Part shown: positions 34,301-44,790 of the stretch, in pieces
Layout: each line of letters opens with the position of its first letter
Numbering within the stretch: the first letter of the stretch is position 1
Position numbers and translations under genes: made by a program
DNA from: Papaver somniferum
Taxonomy: Eukaryota; Streptophyta; Magnoliopsida; Ranunculales; Papaveraceae
Direction of reading: 5' to 3'
DNA length: 64,000 nucleotides
Assembly: GCF_003573695.1 (NCBI RefSeq)
Contig: NC_039359.1
Location: forward strand, 77,204,783-77,268,782
Notes under the pieces: model-generated
What the model saw: the letters and a program-made list of their open reading frames with translations, nothing else
Told to the model about the DNA's origin: nothing
Database searches by the model: none

Positions 34301-35772
34301 TACGAGCTTTGGAAGAACAAGGAACATGGGAATTAGAAGAATTACCGCCGGGAAAGAAAGCTCTTGGTAGTAAATGGATTTACACAGAGAAGTATGATGA
34401 GAATGGACAGTTGGTGCGGCTCAAAGCTAGACTGGTGATCTTTGGGAATCATCAAGTAGAAGGGTTGGATTACAATGAGACATTTGCACCAGTGGCGAAA
34501 ATGACGACAGTGCGGACTTTCCTAGCTGTGGCAGCAATTAAGAATTGGGACGTACATCAGATGGATGTACATAATGCATTTCTTCATGGAGACTTGGAAG
34601 AAGAAGTGTATATTAAAATACCACCTGGATTTTCTCAAGGTAAGTCTAATATGGTGTGTAGGATGAAAAAATCTTTATATGGTTTAAAGCAGGCTCCTCG
34701 GTGTTGGTTTGCAAAATTGTCTGCAGCTTTTAAGAATTATGGGTTTCGGCAATCATATTCTGATTATTCTCTTTTTATCATGACTAAGGGAGAAACCCAA
34801 CTTAATGTTTTGGTCTATGTGGATGATTTGATTGTTGCGGGTAATGATTTGGTTGCGCTTGATCAATTCAAACGTTACTTGGGACAATGCTTCAAGATGA
34901 AAGATTTGGGAAAGTTGAAGTATTTTCTGGGTTTGGAGGTGGCACGGAGTGCACAAGGTTTTTATATGTTTCAACGCAAATATGCGTTGGATATCATCAT
35001 GGAAGCAGGTTTATTAGGTGCAAAACCTGCAGAATTTCCAATGGAAACTAATCACCGTCTTTCTTTGGACAAAGGATATTTGTTCACGGATGTGGAAAAA
35101 TATCGAAGATTGATTGGGCGTTTAATCTATTTGTCCGTGACTCGGCCAGACCTAGCATATTCTGTTCATATTTTGTCTCAATTCATGCAACTGCCGAGAA
35201 TAGCACATTGGGAAGCGGCTCTTCGTGTGGTTCGATATTTGAAGAAGAATCCTGGGCAAGGAATTCTGTTGCGCTCTGATAGTGGTCTTAATTTGAAAGG
35301 ATGGTGTGACTCTGATTGGGCTGGTTGTCCCTTAACTAGACGCTCGTTGACGGGTTGGTTTGTTCTTCTTGGGTATTCTCCAATATCCTGGAAAACTAAG
35401 AAGCAACATACTGTTTCTCGTTCGTCAGCTGAAGCGGAATATAGATCTATGGCAACGGCGACGTGTGAATTAAAATGGTTGAAAAAATTACTGGGTGATT
35501 TGGGAGTTCATCATCCACATGGAATGCGTCTTCTCTGTGATAGTCAATCGGCTTTGTATATTGCTCAGAATCCAGTTTTTCATGAACGAACAAAGCATAT
35601 TGAAGTTGATTGTCATCTGGTTAGAGATGCTATCGTGCAGAAGCTTATTACGCCTTCTTACACTCCTACAACAGTGCAATTGGCGGACATTTTTACTAAA
35701 TCTTTAGGGAAAGCTCAGTTTCAGTTTCTTATGTCCAAGATGGGCATGTGTGACCTCCATGCTCCGTCTTGA
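31303..35772 (+). CDS. Copia gag-pol polyprotein, 1489 aa, intact
   Basis: Order of parts (residue numbers): gag with the UBN2/retrotran-gag fold about 40-250; zinc knuckle C271-X2-C-X4-H-X4-C; an RGG-rich basic stretch about 298-335; aspartic protease with DTG at 399-401; integrase zinc-binding HHCC part about 525-560 (WHQRLGHP, CDICPRAKH); integrase catalytic core with HIDLWGPY (about 580), DNGTEF (about 645) and ERKHQH (about 679); then ten imperfect 7-residue repeats (ENPEDIT type, about 836-905); reverse transcriptase with YVDD at 1172-1175; RNase H with CDSDWAGCP (about 1335) and ADIFTKSLG near the end. Integrase before RT defines Copia. There is no stop or frameshift, so the element could be autonomous. 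The ATG chosen is the first after the PBS in this frame. Confidence 0.95.
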   Translation: MADDTESSKRGKEVENNMQKKKPEYHPGSSDGPGIIITPIVLKGANYDEWARAVRRSLIAKRKFGFVDGTVKEPTEPEELEEWIAVHSMLVSWISNTLETNIRSTLGDYDDASMLWTHLKRRFCVVSGTRICQLKAALSECKQKKTEEVAVYYGRLNKIWDEMVTYMKIPKCSCGQCTCNIATQVSTLREEDFLHYFLIGLDTMYSSLREQLLAREPLPSIDVSYQAVVNSERLKLGEGVVSSQTQENIMAFKVQSDQRPYNNMYDPNKFCKHCSREGHSQEGCFQLIGYPEWWGDRQRGGRGYGRGGRTGGRAGGRGRDGAGFVNNRGGRGQDNIRAHNLNISGATTSSHPANGSSGDASGLTGVTASQVQQVLEYLNSRKISSQLQGKTNQTSWIIDTGDTNHVTCKRDDMINVKDIRACSVGLPDGKYAHSEKIGTVILPGGLRLDNVLYVPQITCNLISVTQLIDEVVCNVQCTNTLCLIQDRLTRKVIGVAERRGGLYMFCGVPPVKVLTVSEDTYELWHQRLGHPSEKVLQRLPGLGILLKKNNDACDICPRAKHRRSSFASSLSKSSCSFDLVHIDLWGPYKTCSSSGAQYFLTIVDDFSRGVWIYLIQSKTEVATIFLNFIALVKRQFGKEIKIVRSDNGTEFNALRGYFKTNGIVFETSCVGTPQQNGRVERKHQHIMNVARALRFQANLPIRFWGECALTAAYLINRTPTPVLNNKTPYEVLFGKPAPYSQLKVFGCLCYAHDQSSKGDKFASRGRRCVFLGYPFGKKAWQLYDLDKRQFLVSRDVEFHEHQFPYISRVPDQPTETVQANNDVCWSDDEEIVQQENPKDITENPIYITENPEDNTANPEYITGNQEGITANPENITENPEDITENPEDNTENPEYITENPVVSKEVTDASMGKGRRQKIPSSRLKGFVTHTVRQNSPSHARSPQSSSSGTPYPLTYYVSCDKFSTVHKKFLAAITAGSAPKNFKEAMKYPGWRKAMAEEIRALEEQGTWELEELPPGKKALGSKWIYTEKYDENGQLVRLKARLVIFGNHQVEGLDYNETFAPVAKMTTVRTFLAVAAIKNWDVHQMDVHNAFLHGDLEEEVYIKIPPGFSQGKSNMVCRMKKSLYGLKQAPRCWFAKLSAAFKNYGFRQSYSDYSLFIMTKGETQLNVLVYVDDLIVAGNDLVALDQFKRYLGQCFKMKDLGKLKYFLGLEVARSAQGFYMFQRKYALDIIMEAGLLGAKPAEFPMETNHRLSLDKGYLFTDVEKYRRLIGRLIYLSVTRPDLAYSVHILSQFMQLPRIAHWEAALRVVRYLKKNPGQGILLRSDSGLNLKGWCDSDWAGCPLTRRSLTGWFVLLGYSPISWKTKKQHTVSRSSAEAEYRSMATATCELKWLKKLLGDLGVHHPHGMRLLCDSQSALYIAQNPVFHERTKHIEVDCHLVRDAIVQKLITPSYTPTTVQLADIFTKSLGKAQFQFLMSKMGMCDLHAPS

Positions 35773-35779
35773 GGGAGGG
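35771..35779 (+). other. Copia polypurine tract
   Basis: GAGGGAGGG follows the gag-pol stop codon and abuts the 3' LTR, where it would prime plus-strand DNA synthesis. Confidence 0.8.
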
Positions 35780-36066
35780 TATTAGGAGAGTTATATTTAT
35801 GGGCTCGAGACTCTTGGATTGAGACCCATCTTCACAGTCTCAGTTTGAGACCCAAGACCCATCTTCACAGTCTCAGTTCACAGTTATCACCACTGTTATG
35901 GATAGTCCAATGATTCCACTGTGATGGACAGTCCAATGATTCAACTGTTATGGACAGTCCATTGTAAGGTCGAACTCTAGGGTTGTATATCTTGTATAAG
36001 AGGCAGATTGAATGAAGGAATGAAACACGAAACTATTTTGATATATGTGTTTTACAAAATCTAACA
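35780..36066 (+). repeat. Copia 3' LTR
   Basis: 287 bp, identical to the 5' LTR except for two substitutions, with the same repeats and TATA-like box. Confidence 0.95.
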
Positions 36067-36595
36067 ACTGTCTATGCGGTCAAATGCCACAATTTCACAA
36101 TCCAATAAAAAAGAACTTACTGAAGGCTTCTTGAACCTTTGCACAGATTCAACAACATCAGGAAACTTTCCAGTATTTCTTTCGGCATTTCGGCTGAATA
36201 TCTCAACCGAACCATCTTCAAGGTAGTGTATCTGAGCACGTTCCCCATCACACGTTCCCCTAACATAAGACCAATTGGAATGCCTGGAACGAAAGTGCAT
36301 GTAGCCGGCAGCCTAAACACACCGTCACTAAGAAGAGCATTGACAATGGTGTCGAAATTAGAGTGCACAGAATACACTTGCTTCATAATTCTTACAGAGT
36401 CTTCAATAAATGATGTCGATTCCCAAAGGTTGTCCGTCGACGGTTTTTCAGAATATGCAGCAGCTTGAGCTAAAACTACTAAGACAGTCTGTTCTGCAAA
36501 ATCAATCCTCAAGTTTGACTACAGAAGACGAATAATATATAGTGGTTCGCAATCACTAGCTGCAACAAGAAGTGCTCTGATATTGTCCCTTTTTC
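36067..36595 (-). pseudogene. LIG1: DNA ligase 1, central part with catalytic lysine region deleted (pseudogene part 1)
   Basis: Reading the minus strand from about 36595: KRDNIRALLVAASDCEPLY, then a TAG where glutamine is expected (36521-36523 region), LRIDFAEQTVLVVLAQAAA of the ligase N-terminal domain, and [17 protein letters not shown]. Directly after this the sequence jumps to [20 protein letters not shown] in another frame. The roughly 30 residues between, including the active-site KxDG lysine that accepts AMP, are missing (the sequence before DG reads GTC). It continues [19 protein letters not shown] to the Copia insertion at 36067. A possible splice acceptor CTGCAG stands at the upstream limit. 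Deletion, frameshift and stop show that this copy was dead irrespective of the retrotransposon. Confidence 0.85.
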
Positions 36596-37592
36596 TCTGC
36601 AGTCTACCCTTCCCTTTTTCTCTCCAAAGATAGGTGATATTTGGAGAGACTTTGTTTAAGCCTTTTATGGTATATTTTCACTTAAAAGTTTCTAAAAATC
36701 TCCCATAATCTTAAATCATTGATTTGGAAATCCAATTCCAATAACAGAGAATTCTAAAGACTTTCAGAAAGTCATTATTCAATAACAGAGAATTCTAAAG
36801 ACTTACAGAAACTCTCAAAGATTTACAAAGACTCCCTATCGACTAACAAGAGATTTGGAATGTCTCCAAAATTCCCTATAAATCTCAATTGACTAACCCC
36901 CTGAAAGTCTCTCCAAAATAGGTGATATTTGGAGAGACTTTACGATATTTAAAAGTAATAATAAAAATAAACAATAAAGAAATAATAAACCAAATAAGCT
37001 ATAATAAACTCCATGAATATATAAAAAAACTATTATTTTCCAAAAACTCCACATTATGCGAGACCTCAACCCATGTATTATGTTTGTGTTCAATCTGGTT
37101 TAATTTTCGGTAGAGAAAATAGTCACAATCTGTATTAGGCACGTGTTATAATTTTCATTGATTATATTCTTCTTCTTTTTTATTAAATCTATGAATTATT
37201 GATGATGATATTTAAATAAAAAAGAAACTCTATGAATTATATATTAATTTTATAAAATTATTTTTGAATTATTTCTTTTTTCTTATTTGATGTATGTAAG
37301 GTAAAGTTCCCAATTCCCATATACTTTTGTCTCAATGACTCACTGAAATTTCCTAAAAATCACTCAGAAAGTCTTCCAAAATCAATAGACTTAAAAAGAG
37401 TCTCCCCAAATCTCTTACAAAAGAATTCTCTTCATATCTCTAAAAATCCCAATCGACTAACCCCCCGTTATACAAATGATTGAGTCCTTGGGGCTGGCTT
37501 GTTCTACTAGGACTAGGCAAGGGCCGGAAAGAACAACCAATTCCGAAGGGTAAAAATGTCTTTTTAATATCATTTTAAATATAAAATCCTAT
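36596..37592. other. AT-rich spacer with short palindromes
   Basis: No gene. Two near-identical palindromes of the form TCTCTCCAAA..TAGGTGATA..TTTGGAGAGA lie at about 36617-36652 and 36909-36940, with AGAATTCTAAAGACTT repeats between them and CGACTAACCCCC-type ends at about 36888 and 37456. This looks like fragments of one or more MITEs, but I could not define both ends. Confidence 0.4.
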
Positions 37593-37600
37593 TTCTCTTT

Positions 37601-38568
37601 GATTTTCCCTATTTCCTATACCCATTTTTCCTATTTCCCATCTCTTTCACAATTTCTAATCAACTTATTTTTGACCATTTTAATTTCTCTTATGTACCAC
37701 CTATAAAAGTCAAATTAACTTTGACTAATAGTATTACCAATTTTATTAATCTTCTTCTTCACTAAACAAAAACAGAAACAAAATTATAAACCCTAATTTC
37801 CATTCAATTAATTATCATAATGCACCTATTTCAGTTAGAGTTATAGGTAGAAGTGACGTACAATTCAATTGAACAGAAGAGTACTAATACATGAAATGAA
37901 GAAAGAGCTGATCTCAAACAAATCTTAGAGTTTCGAGACCTCCGTTACCATCATGAACACCATTAAAATTATAATTTTTTGCCATCTCAACTTGACTGTG
38001 ATCTTCTATAATTCTATTGGCTTGAAAAATAGCAAAAGAAAATTCAGTAACGATCAAGATCTCTAAACCAATGTAAGGAATAAATTCCACTATCTAACTC
38101 ATCATTCTTGTCCTTACGTGCCCTACTGTCTAACTGGACATAAACTAAACATGCTTGCAAATTCAAGCTAACAAAAAATTCGTGTACGATCTAATTTGTA
38201 CAGCGTAAACATAAACATAAACTCAATATATGTTCTAACTATTTTTTATAAGATTCAGCTTACACGCACCGGATTTTCTCCTTCTTTATATGCAATAGTA
38301 AATCTGGTGTAATATGATCAATTATAATTTTGATTGATGAACTTAAAAATTAATGGATTGATGTAAACAGTAATGGTCGGTGGTGGATATCGGAGAGAAA
38401 CATGATTTGTTTGCTGTAGGGTGATTTTGTTATTGGGTGTAAATAAAAAGTCAATAAATTGTATTTAGGATATAAGAAATCTTATATAGGTGGTACTTAG
38501 GATAATTAGGGATGGGAATTAAGAGGGATGGGAAATAGGAAAGGTGGGGATGGGAAATAGGGAAAACC
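37601..38568. mobile_element. 968-bp inverted-repeat element, 8-bp TSD
   Basis: The left end GATTTTCCCTATTTCC and the right end GGAAATAGGGAAAACC are inverted repeats; similarity extends about 45 bp and resumes at GTACCACCTATA (about 37697, inverted at about 38487). Both sides carry TTCTCTTT (37593-37600, 38569-38576). There is no transposase frame. Long TIRs with an 8-9-bp duplication suggest a Mutator-like non-autonomous element. It ends 77 bp before the F-box start codon, so it would supply the promoter-proximal DNA of that gene. Confidence 0.75.
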
Positions 38569-38645
38569 TTCTCTTTACAATGTGAAAAAGACAATATCCT
38601 AATTCTCTGCTGCTGTGTAGAAGAAATTGAATAACAAGTTCAACA

Positions 38646-39905
38646 ATGAAGAAGAAGATGAATATAGGAGATGATGTCTGGTTTGAAGTCTGTCTTCGTC
38701 TTCCTCTTACTGAAATCTTCAAATTCAAGTGTGTTTCCAAGGTATGGTTATCTCTCAAACCCTAATTTCATTAACCAGTGGTATAAACTCAACATTTCAC
38801 TACTCCCATGTGGATTAGTTCATATCAATAATCATCCTTTGGAAGACTATTCCCAAGATGATAATAACAAATTAAGAAGAAGATTTTCAATAGCATATCC
38901 TGATTCACAATCACAATTTATATCTCAGCATAAGAATGGGTTCTCTTTTAACTTTCTAAATCCAAATTTCCCAAATAGTAATAATGACCAAGGATGGAAA
39001 GATGTACACCTCTTAGGTTCAAGTAATGGATTGGTTATTTGCCGTACAAACTTATCTAATCACACAGTTGTTTATGTTTGTAATCCACTCACCCAAAAAT
39101 GGGTTTCACTCCCTCGACCATCTCCAACACAAGATAGTCGGGTTGTGAATGGTTTCATGTGTAATGATGATGAATGCTTTTCATCATCACTGGTTTCCAC
39201 GAATTTTAAGGTTATCCGTATACCAAAATTTGCAGCTGGGGCAAAAGAATTTAAAGTTGATATGTTTTCCTCTGAATTTGGTGAATGGAATTCCTATGAT
39301 GTTTCGTGTCCTCCACATGTGACTTGGAATTTCTCCCTTCGCGACAATCTTATTACCCATAATGGTGTTTTCTACTGGTTACAAAAGAGAAACAACAAGA
39401 TTTAGCTGTTACTGTGCATGGAAACACCAACCATGGAATCTATGGTAATGAATGTAGGGTGATCAATTTTCCTGACCAAGATGTGGATGGTGATTCCATG
39501 TTATGTAATCTTCTCGGGGAATCAGAAGGATTGATTTGTTACGCTATAGTTAAGGAAAGGGAGAGGAGTTTGAGTATTTGGGTGCTCGAGGAAGACTGGA
39601 TTTTGTTGTGCAAGGATAATAAATTTGCTGATATTTTAGAGGAAACGGAATCTTTGTTGATAGGTGTAGTAGGTATGATTGATTTGATTCAAGAAATTGA
39701 GGTTTTTGGTTTCAATCCATTTGACAAAAATGTGGTTATACTCGGTTACGACAAGTACATTTGGGCCTATAACACCAAAACCAAGGGATATGAACAACTC
39801 TTCCATCCTTCTTTCCTGCGTATCAGTGGTTCTGTTGTTCATTCGAGTTTCGTAACATTTGCTATAAAGCCAAGGCCGTCAGTACTTCTACCAGCTTCTT
39901 GGTGA
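38646..39905 (+). pseudogene. F-box protein with F-box-associated domain, two frameshifts
   Basis: The ATG at 38646 opens an F-box: DDVWFEVCLRLPLTEIFKFK followed by CVSKVWLSL. The frame closes within CCCTAA at about 38760; the adjacent frame continues with SNPNFINQWYKLNIS and the associated domain (LLGSSNGLVICRT, YVCNPLTQKWVSLPRP, FKVIRIPKF, ITHNGVFYWL) to a TAG at 39403-39405. Coding resumes in a third frame from about 39390 (QDLAVTVHGN, YGNECRVINFP, LSIWVLEEDWILL, VFGFNPFDKNVVILG) and stops at 39903-39905. Total about 420 codons, normal for this family. The two frame changes are single-base events, so sequencing error or a recent loss should both be considered. Confidence 0.75.
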
Positions 39906-42022
39906 AACACCTCAATGTGAGAGTCGAGGTGCGTATTGTTATATTTCTTGATTCAACAGATACTTAGGGAAAATATGCTAGTTACATTTGAGGAAGAGAG
40001 ACTTTAAGTATTTGGTAATTGCTCAATTATGAAACATGAAATTGTCATACTTCCACTTGCATGAAATTCCTCCGCTGTTAAGTTTTAGTCCATTCAATTT
40101 TATTTTTGTAATTTTGATCTTTGATGGGTACTTTTACATTTCTTATTAACTGTCAAAAATCAGCCCACAAGCTATATTACAATTTACAATGATATACTGC
40201 ATTAGTGTTATCTTCTTTTTACTTCCTTATTTTCTTTCGCCCCCTTTTGAATGGTTGTTTTATTTTAGCTTTCTTTCAAAGTCAATAAGGGGATAACTAT
40301 TTTTAGCCTATTATTAGGGGGTATAAAAGAAGTCAGGGGTTCCATTTTATCAGTTTCTTCAGAACATCATTTATGAGCATTCTAGTTTCCAAGCACCCTT
40401 TGTCTGAAGTCAAGTTCAGTTCATATAAATTGCAGGTACATTTCTTACCATCCTACAAAATTAGTGTTAGAATGAAAAGTGAAGACCAACTGTAGATTAC
40501 ATTGAATGAAGACATAATTTTGATGTTGGGTGAAATAAATAGGAAAAAATAGATGTTCACAAACCTTACATTTTAGAATTTTTTATGGCTTCCTAAATCA
40601 ACGAAATTATCTCTTTTCGAGAGACTGAATTAGGTATCTCACTTCTTCTAAAGTGTTGTAGTGATTGTGGAGTGGTCAAATCACATTTCGTTCGTGTGCA
40701 GTCTTATTTCAGATGTTCTCATATTTTTTTTTGCATTTAGGGAGTGTAGTGCATCAGAATATTTATCTGGCACGGGATTGGATGTACTGTAGCTACACCT
40801 GAAAGAATACACATCTCTTTTCTGCAAATTTCGATTGACCGAATGGAGTAAAGCAGAGAATAGATATTTGTTTAATTTATTTTCATTTTTAACCTGCTCC
40901 ATTTCTTGTGTACAAAAGATTCGCTTGAAATAGATTTAGCAGTTAGTGCATGTAAATATATTTTTTTTCTTTCTTAAATCAACCGTTTCCATTAGAATTC
41001 TTGAATATGAAGATATTTTAGGATTTATAAAAGTAGTCTTTTATTCATATTTCAGTTTATTATGCTCTGCCTACTAGTATAGTATGGCTGTTGATGTCCA
41101 TGGTAATGCTGAAAATATAGCTGTTTTGTTGCTCGACCATTCATTAGCCCTCATGTATTTGGACTAATTACCTTGATTGCTAACCATTGTATCCGTTCTT
41201 TTTAGTACTGTTCTGCACTGAAGAAAAAACTTGTTAGGTTGAGAATTTGTTTCCTATACGAAAAATACATTTTCACTATCGTTATTAGTATTGTTTTGCG
41301 GTAACTTGACTGCTATTTATGTCTTTTGGAGATTTAGGAGGACTGAAGCAGGTAATTTAACAGTCCTTCTGAAGTGTCTTGGCCGTTATGGAGGCGATGG
41401 TGGATTCATATATTGTCACTAGCATACGTTTTTACTTTGACCACATATCTCAATTTAGTATAGTAGCTAGGGATTATAGTGCTGTGGAACATTTGAAAAG
41501 CAGGGTCTCGAATATATTGTGTATCTACACATAATAATCAGCTGGGAGGGAAAAACACCAAAACCTGAACATCTCTTAGTTATGTTCCTTATTTCCATAG
41601 ACAGTCCCTTTTTCTCTGTTTCTGTTGTGCATTATGTGTTAGTTTGTATTTGTGTGTGTTTGTGGTGCTTTGGCTGTTTTGTTCCCCCTCGACTGGGTTG
41701 TCTTATCAGGATCAGGTGATAATGAAATTTCTTACAGTTGTTATAATAACAATCGCAGTCGACGTCTTGGTGACTCACAAATTAAGGTTTATCTGTTGTG
41801 CACTTGTGCTAGAATAGAGAGAAAATTCAGGACTTTGAGCATCTGTTGCTTATGCAGGACTGCTGTTTGCTTCACCGGGATATAAAGCTGCTTACCATCT
41901 CTCGGTAGAGGAAATATACTAGAATGGATCTGATACTTTGGTTAGGATATGTACCTCCACCTTCACAAAGTGGATTTAGAACCTTAAGTTTTATGCTTTC
42001 ACCTGGGACTTGTTATTCTTAA
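39906..42022. other. 3' flank of F-box pseudogene, no gene seen
   Basis: AT-rich DNA without convincing coding frames. It contains 40735-40930, which is duplicated at the flanks of the composite element at 42751-46845, and is the empty-site copy of that insertion. Confidence 0.5.
40735..40930 (+). repeat. Duplicated segment; empty site of the 42751-46845 insertion
   Basis: TTTAGGGAGTGTAGTGCATCA followed by similarity through AAGAATACACATCT and TTCTTGTGTA matches the join of 42731-42750 with 46854-47040. This is the same DNA without the transposon. Confidence 0.8.
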
Positions 42023-42504
42023 GAGCAAGGGCTATGGAATGAGTGTGTTTTGCACTCATTCACTGCCAAATCCAGTGAGAGACTAGGTGAAAGAGTGTTT
42101 GATGCACTATGGAAGAAGTAGAGAATAGACTAAGAGGCTGATCATTAGCCGCTTGAAAAAAAAAAATTACCTAGGCGGCTAATTTTTAGCCGTTTTAGAT
42201 ATAGTTAGAGTTTCTTATTAATAAAACTAGCATGGTACCCGTTTTTTAGAGTTTTAAATAAATAAAAAAGCTAAAAAAAATGCTCGGGAGGCAGATCTTT
42301 AGCTGCTCAAGTTGTTTTTTTTCCAAAAGGGTGAAGATCAGCCGCTTAGTGTCCACCTTTTGCCCACTCATTCTTTTCAATGAGTGTATGAATGATTTTT
42401 GATGAACGAGTGGGTGTTCTCGCTCCACAGTAGCACCTAATTAGATCAAATCCAGTGAGACTCATTCATATTGAATGAGAACCCTCATTCCATAGCCCTT
42501 GCTC
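42023..42504. mobile_element. 482-bp PIF/Harbinger-type MITE, TAA TSD
   Basis: Perfect terminal inverted repeats start GAGCAAGGGCTATGG and end CCATAGCCCTTGCTC (21 bp paired), with TAA on both sides (42020-42022, 42505-42507). TWA duplications are typical of PIF/Harbinger (Tourist) elements. There is no coding sequence; the interior repeats GCGGCTAA-type motifs and AAATCCAGTGAGA(C) at both subterminal regions. Confidence 0.85.
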
Positions 42505-43359
42505 TAAGGGTTGACATCGTTTGTCTCTCATACCTGGGATAGCAAGGCACAACTTAAAAAAGTCACGTGTCACTTACATAGACTGCTGTATCAAACCTTT
42601 GATGTTGTTTTATTACTTACTGCTGTATCAAACTTTTGATGTTGTTTTATTGCTTTACTAAAGTATAAGAGGAAATGGAATATTTTTTGCAGATGCTGAT
42701 GGACTCTTATTTTAGATGTCTCTCATTTTTCAGCACTTTAGGGAGTGTAAGAACCCTAATTTGGGGCATACAAAATTTTGGGGCACACAGATTTATCATG
42801 CCATCCAATACAAGATGATAAGGGGTGTTCTAGTGATGTTTAAGTTATTATAATACCCTTATATAGTTTAGATTACATTATTACCCTTCCACTAAATTAA
42901 TTTCTAATCCTAAAATCCTCCCACTAATTAACCATCCATTAATTAACCCACTAATTAATCGTTACTTATTTAAAAAAATAAATTAAACTTTTAAAAACCA
43001 AAATCCTTTCTCTCTCTCCCTCTTCTTCTCCAAAAACAGCTACCAAATTCTCAAAATTTAATTTTTCGATTAAGCTCTCGATTAAACTCACATATGGCAC
43101 CTCATTATAAGCGATGTGCTAGAGGTAAGACGTCGAATCCTGGTGTTGCTTATGTAGTTCTCAATCTAGGGTTTTTGGAAAAGATGGAGATGAAGAGGAT
43201 GGTGGATTAACTGGTGTTGAGGAGCGAGAAATATACCCCGATTCCATAAAATTGCACATGGAAAGGTATTTCCCATAAACCCATTGCTTGTTTTTTTTTC
43301 GTATTTCATTGATTTCATGACATGCAATCGATGGTTCCTTGCGATTTTGGTAGTTACAG

Positions 43360-44790
43360 AGTAGTGTTCGGCTGACATTCATCAGCCAAACTTTTTTTTT
43401 CTATAGACGAAGAACAGTTCGGCTGAAAAACATGTGTTTTGAATATCGAATCAGCCGAACCTACATCTTCGGCTTATAAATATTTTTTATGATAATCAGC
43501 CGAACTTGAATAATCCATCTCACACTGTTCGGCTCATTTTGATAAATATCGAATGTGACGAACTTTACTCTGTGTATGGATAATAGCTTCCTATAAACTT
43601 GTCCATTATAGGTGGCTTATCACATTGTTTAGTAGAGTCATATTTATTTATTTTGGAAAATTAATTAAGGTGTATAATTTGTTTTAGCACCCATACGGGA
43701 AAATTCAAAGAGAAGCTTAAATGGAGAACAATGGAAGTGACTCCTTCTAATTCAAAAACTCCCAAACCTCGAGGTGGTGGCACCAAAAACTTGCATGCAG
43801 GGAAAAGACGAAATGACACAGGTGAATGTTTGCCTGTAGAACAAGAGGATGATAATGATGAAAATAAGGGTGTAGTATGAGGTGATGATGAAGATGGTGG
43901 TGGAGGGGGGAGGAGGAGACGATGAATATGGTGGTGATCGCGAACCTCTTAACTTGATTTTTCTTCTCAAAATTGATGCATGTCATTTTAGACCTTTGGA
44001 TGTATTTTTCATGATGTGGAAGATAATATGAATGATAAAATGTGGTGTAAAGAGATGATAAAGATTGAAAGATCTCTTCTTAAGGATTTTATTATATAGA
44101 GCTCTCAAAGTTAGGCTTTACAATCCTTCTGAAACCGTTTCTCCTTGAGATAAAAGTAAATTTTGCGTTCAAACATGCCCCATAACAGTGTCAGGTTCGG
44201 CTAATACCTTGCCAACCTTTCCCGGCCCAACCTGACAAATGAAATTTACCTCAGGTGGTTGTCAGGTTCGGCTGACTCGGTTAGATTACTTTTAAGCCGA
44301 ACTTATCTCTGTAAACACTTCGAAAATCTTAATTTGTAGGCTCCAGGTTCGGCTAACTCTTGATGATGAATTATCAGCCAAACTTATCTATGTACACTCA
44401 AGTTTTTAGATTTTATTTTGGCCATAACTTCTTCGTCCGATATCGGAATGGCCTCATTCTTTTTGCGTTGTTTTCGTATTTTCATTCTCTTGAAGATGAC
44501 GATAATATCTCATTGATTTGAATGAGTTTAATTTGGACATTGATGTTCTCCATTAGTAGACTTCACTATCGTTTGGGGTTAGGTTCGGCTCATTCACAAT
44601 ACTATTTGAAAGCCGATCTTTGAAGTTCGGCTCATTAGCACATCCTCTTTAAGCCGAACCATGGAATTTATTTGGTGCGAAAATAATTCTATGACGGTTC
44701 GGCTTATAAAGAATTCAATCGTACAAACCGAACTGTTCTTATTTATCAAGGTTCGGCATACAAATTATCTTCCGAACCTAACTCTGTTGT
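43360..44790. repeat. (G)TTCGGCT/AGCCGAAC motif array, unit A
   Basis: About 20 occurrences of GTTCGGCT or its reverse complement (a few with one change), often in inverted pairs 20-40 bp apart, such as GGTTCGGCT...AAGCCGAAC. A second array of about 17 lies at 45905-46460 in unit B. Such subterminal motifs typically bind the transposase. Confidence 0.85.

Larger units (their letters stand above)
30964..36066 (+). mobile_element. Intact Copia LTR retrotransposon inserted in the ligase exon
   Basis: The 5103-bp element has two 287-bp LTRs, a PBS, one gag-pol frame and a polypurine tract. LTR ends are TATTAG (from the usual TGTTAG) and CTAACA. The flanking 5-bp sites are ACTAT (30959-30963) and ACTGT (36067-36071), one mismatch apart. 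Removing the element and one of these sites rejoins the ligase frame exactly. The LTRs differ at only 2 of 287 positions (about 31006/35822 and 31085/35901), so the insertion is young. It lies antisense to the ligase gene. Confidence 0.95.

Noticed and set aside
41519..41885. Overlapping 66- and 77-codon frames downstream of the F-box pseudogene
   Set aside because: No domain; probably chance frames in the 3' flank.
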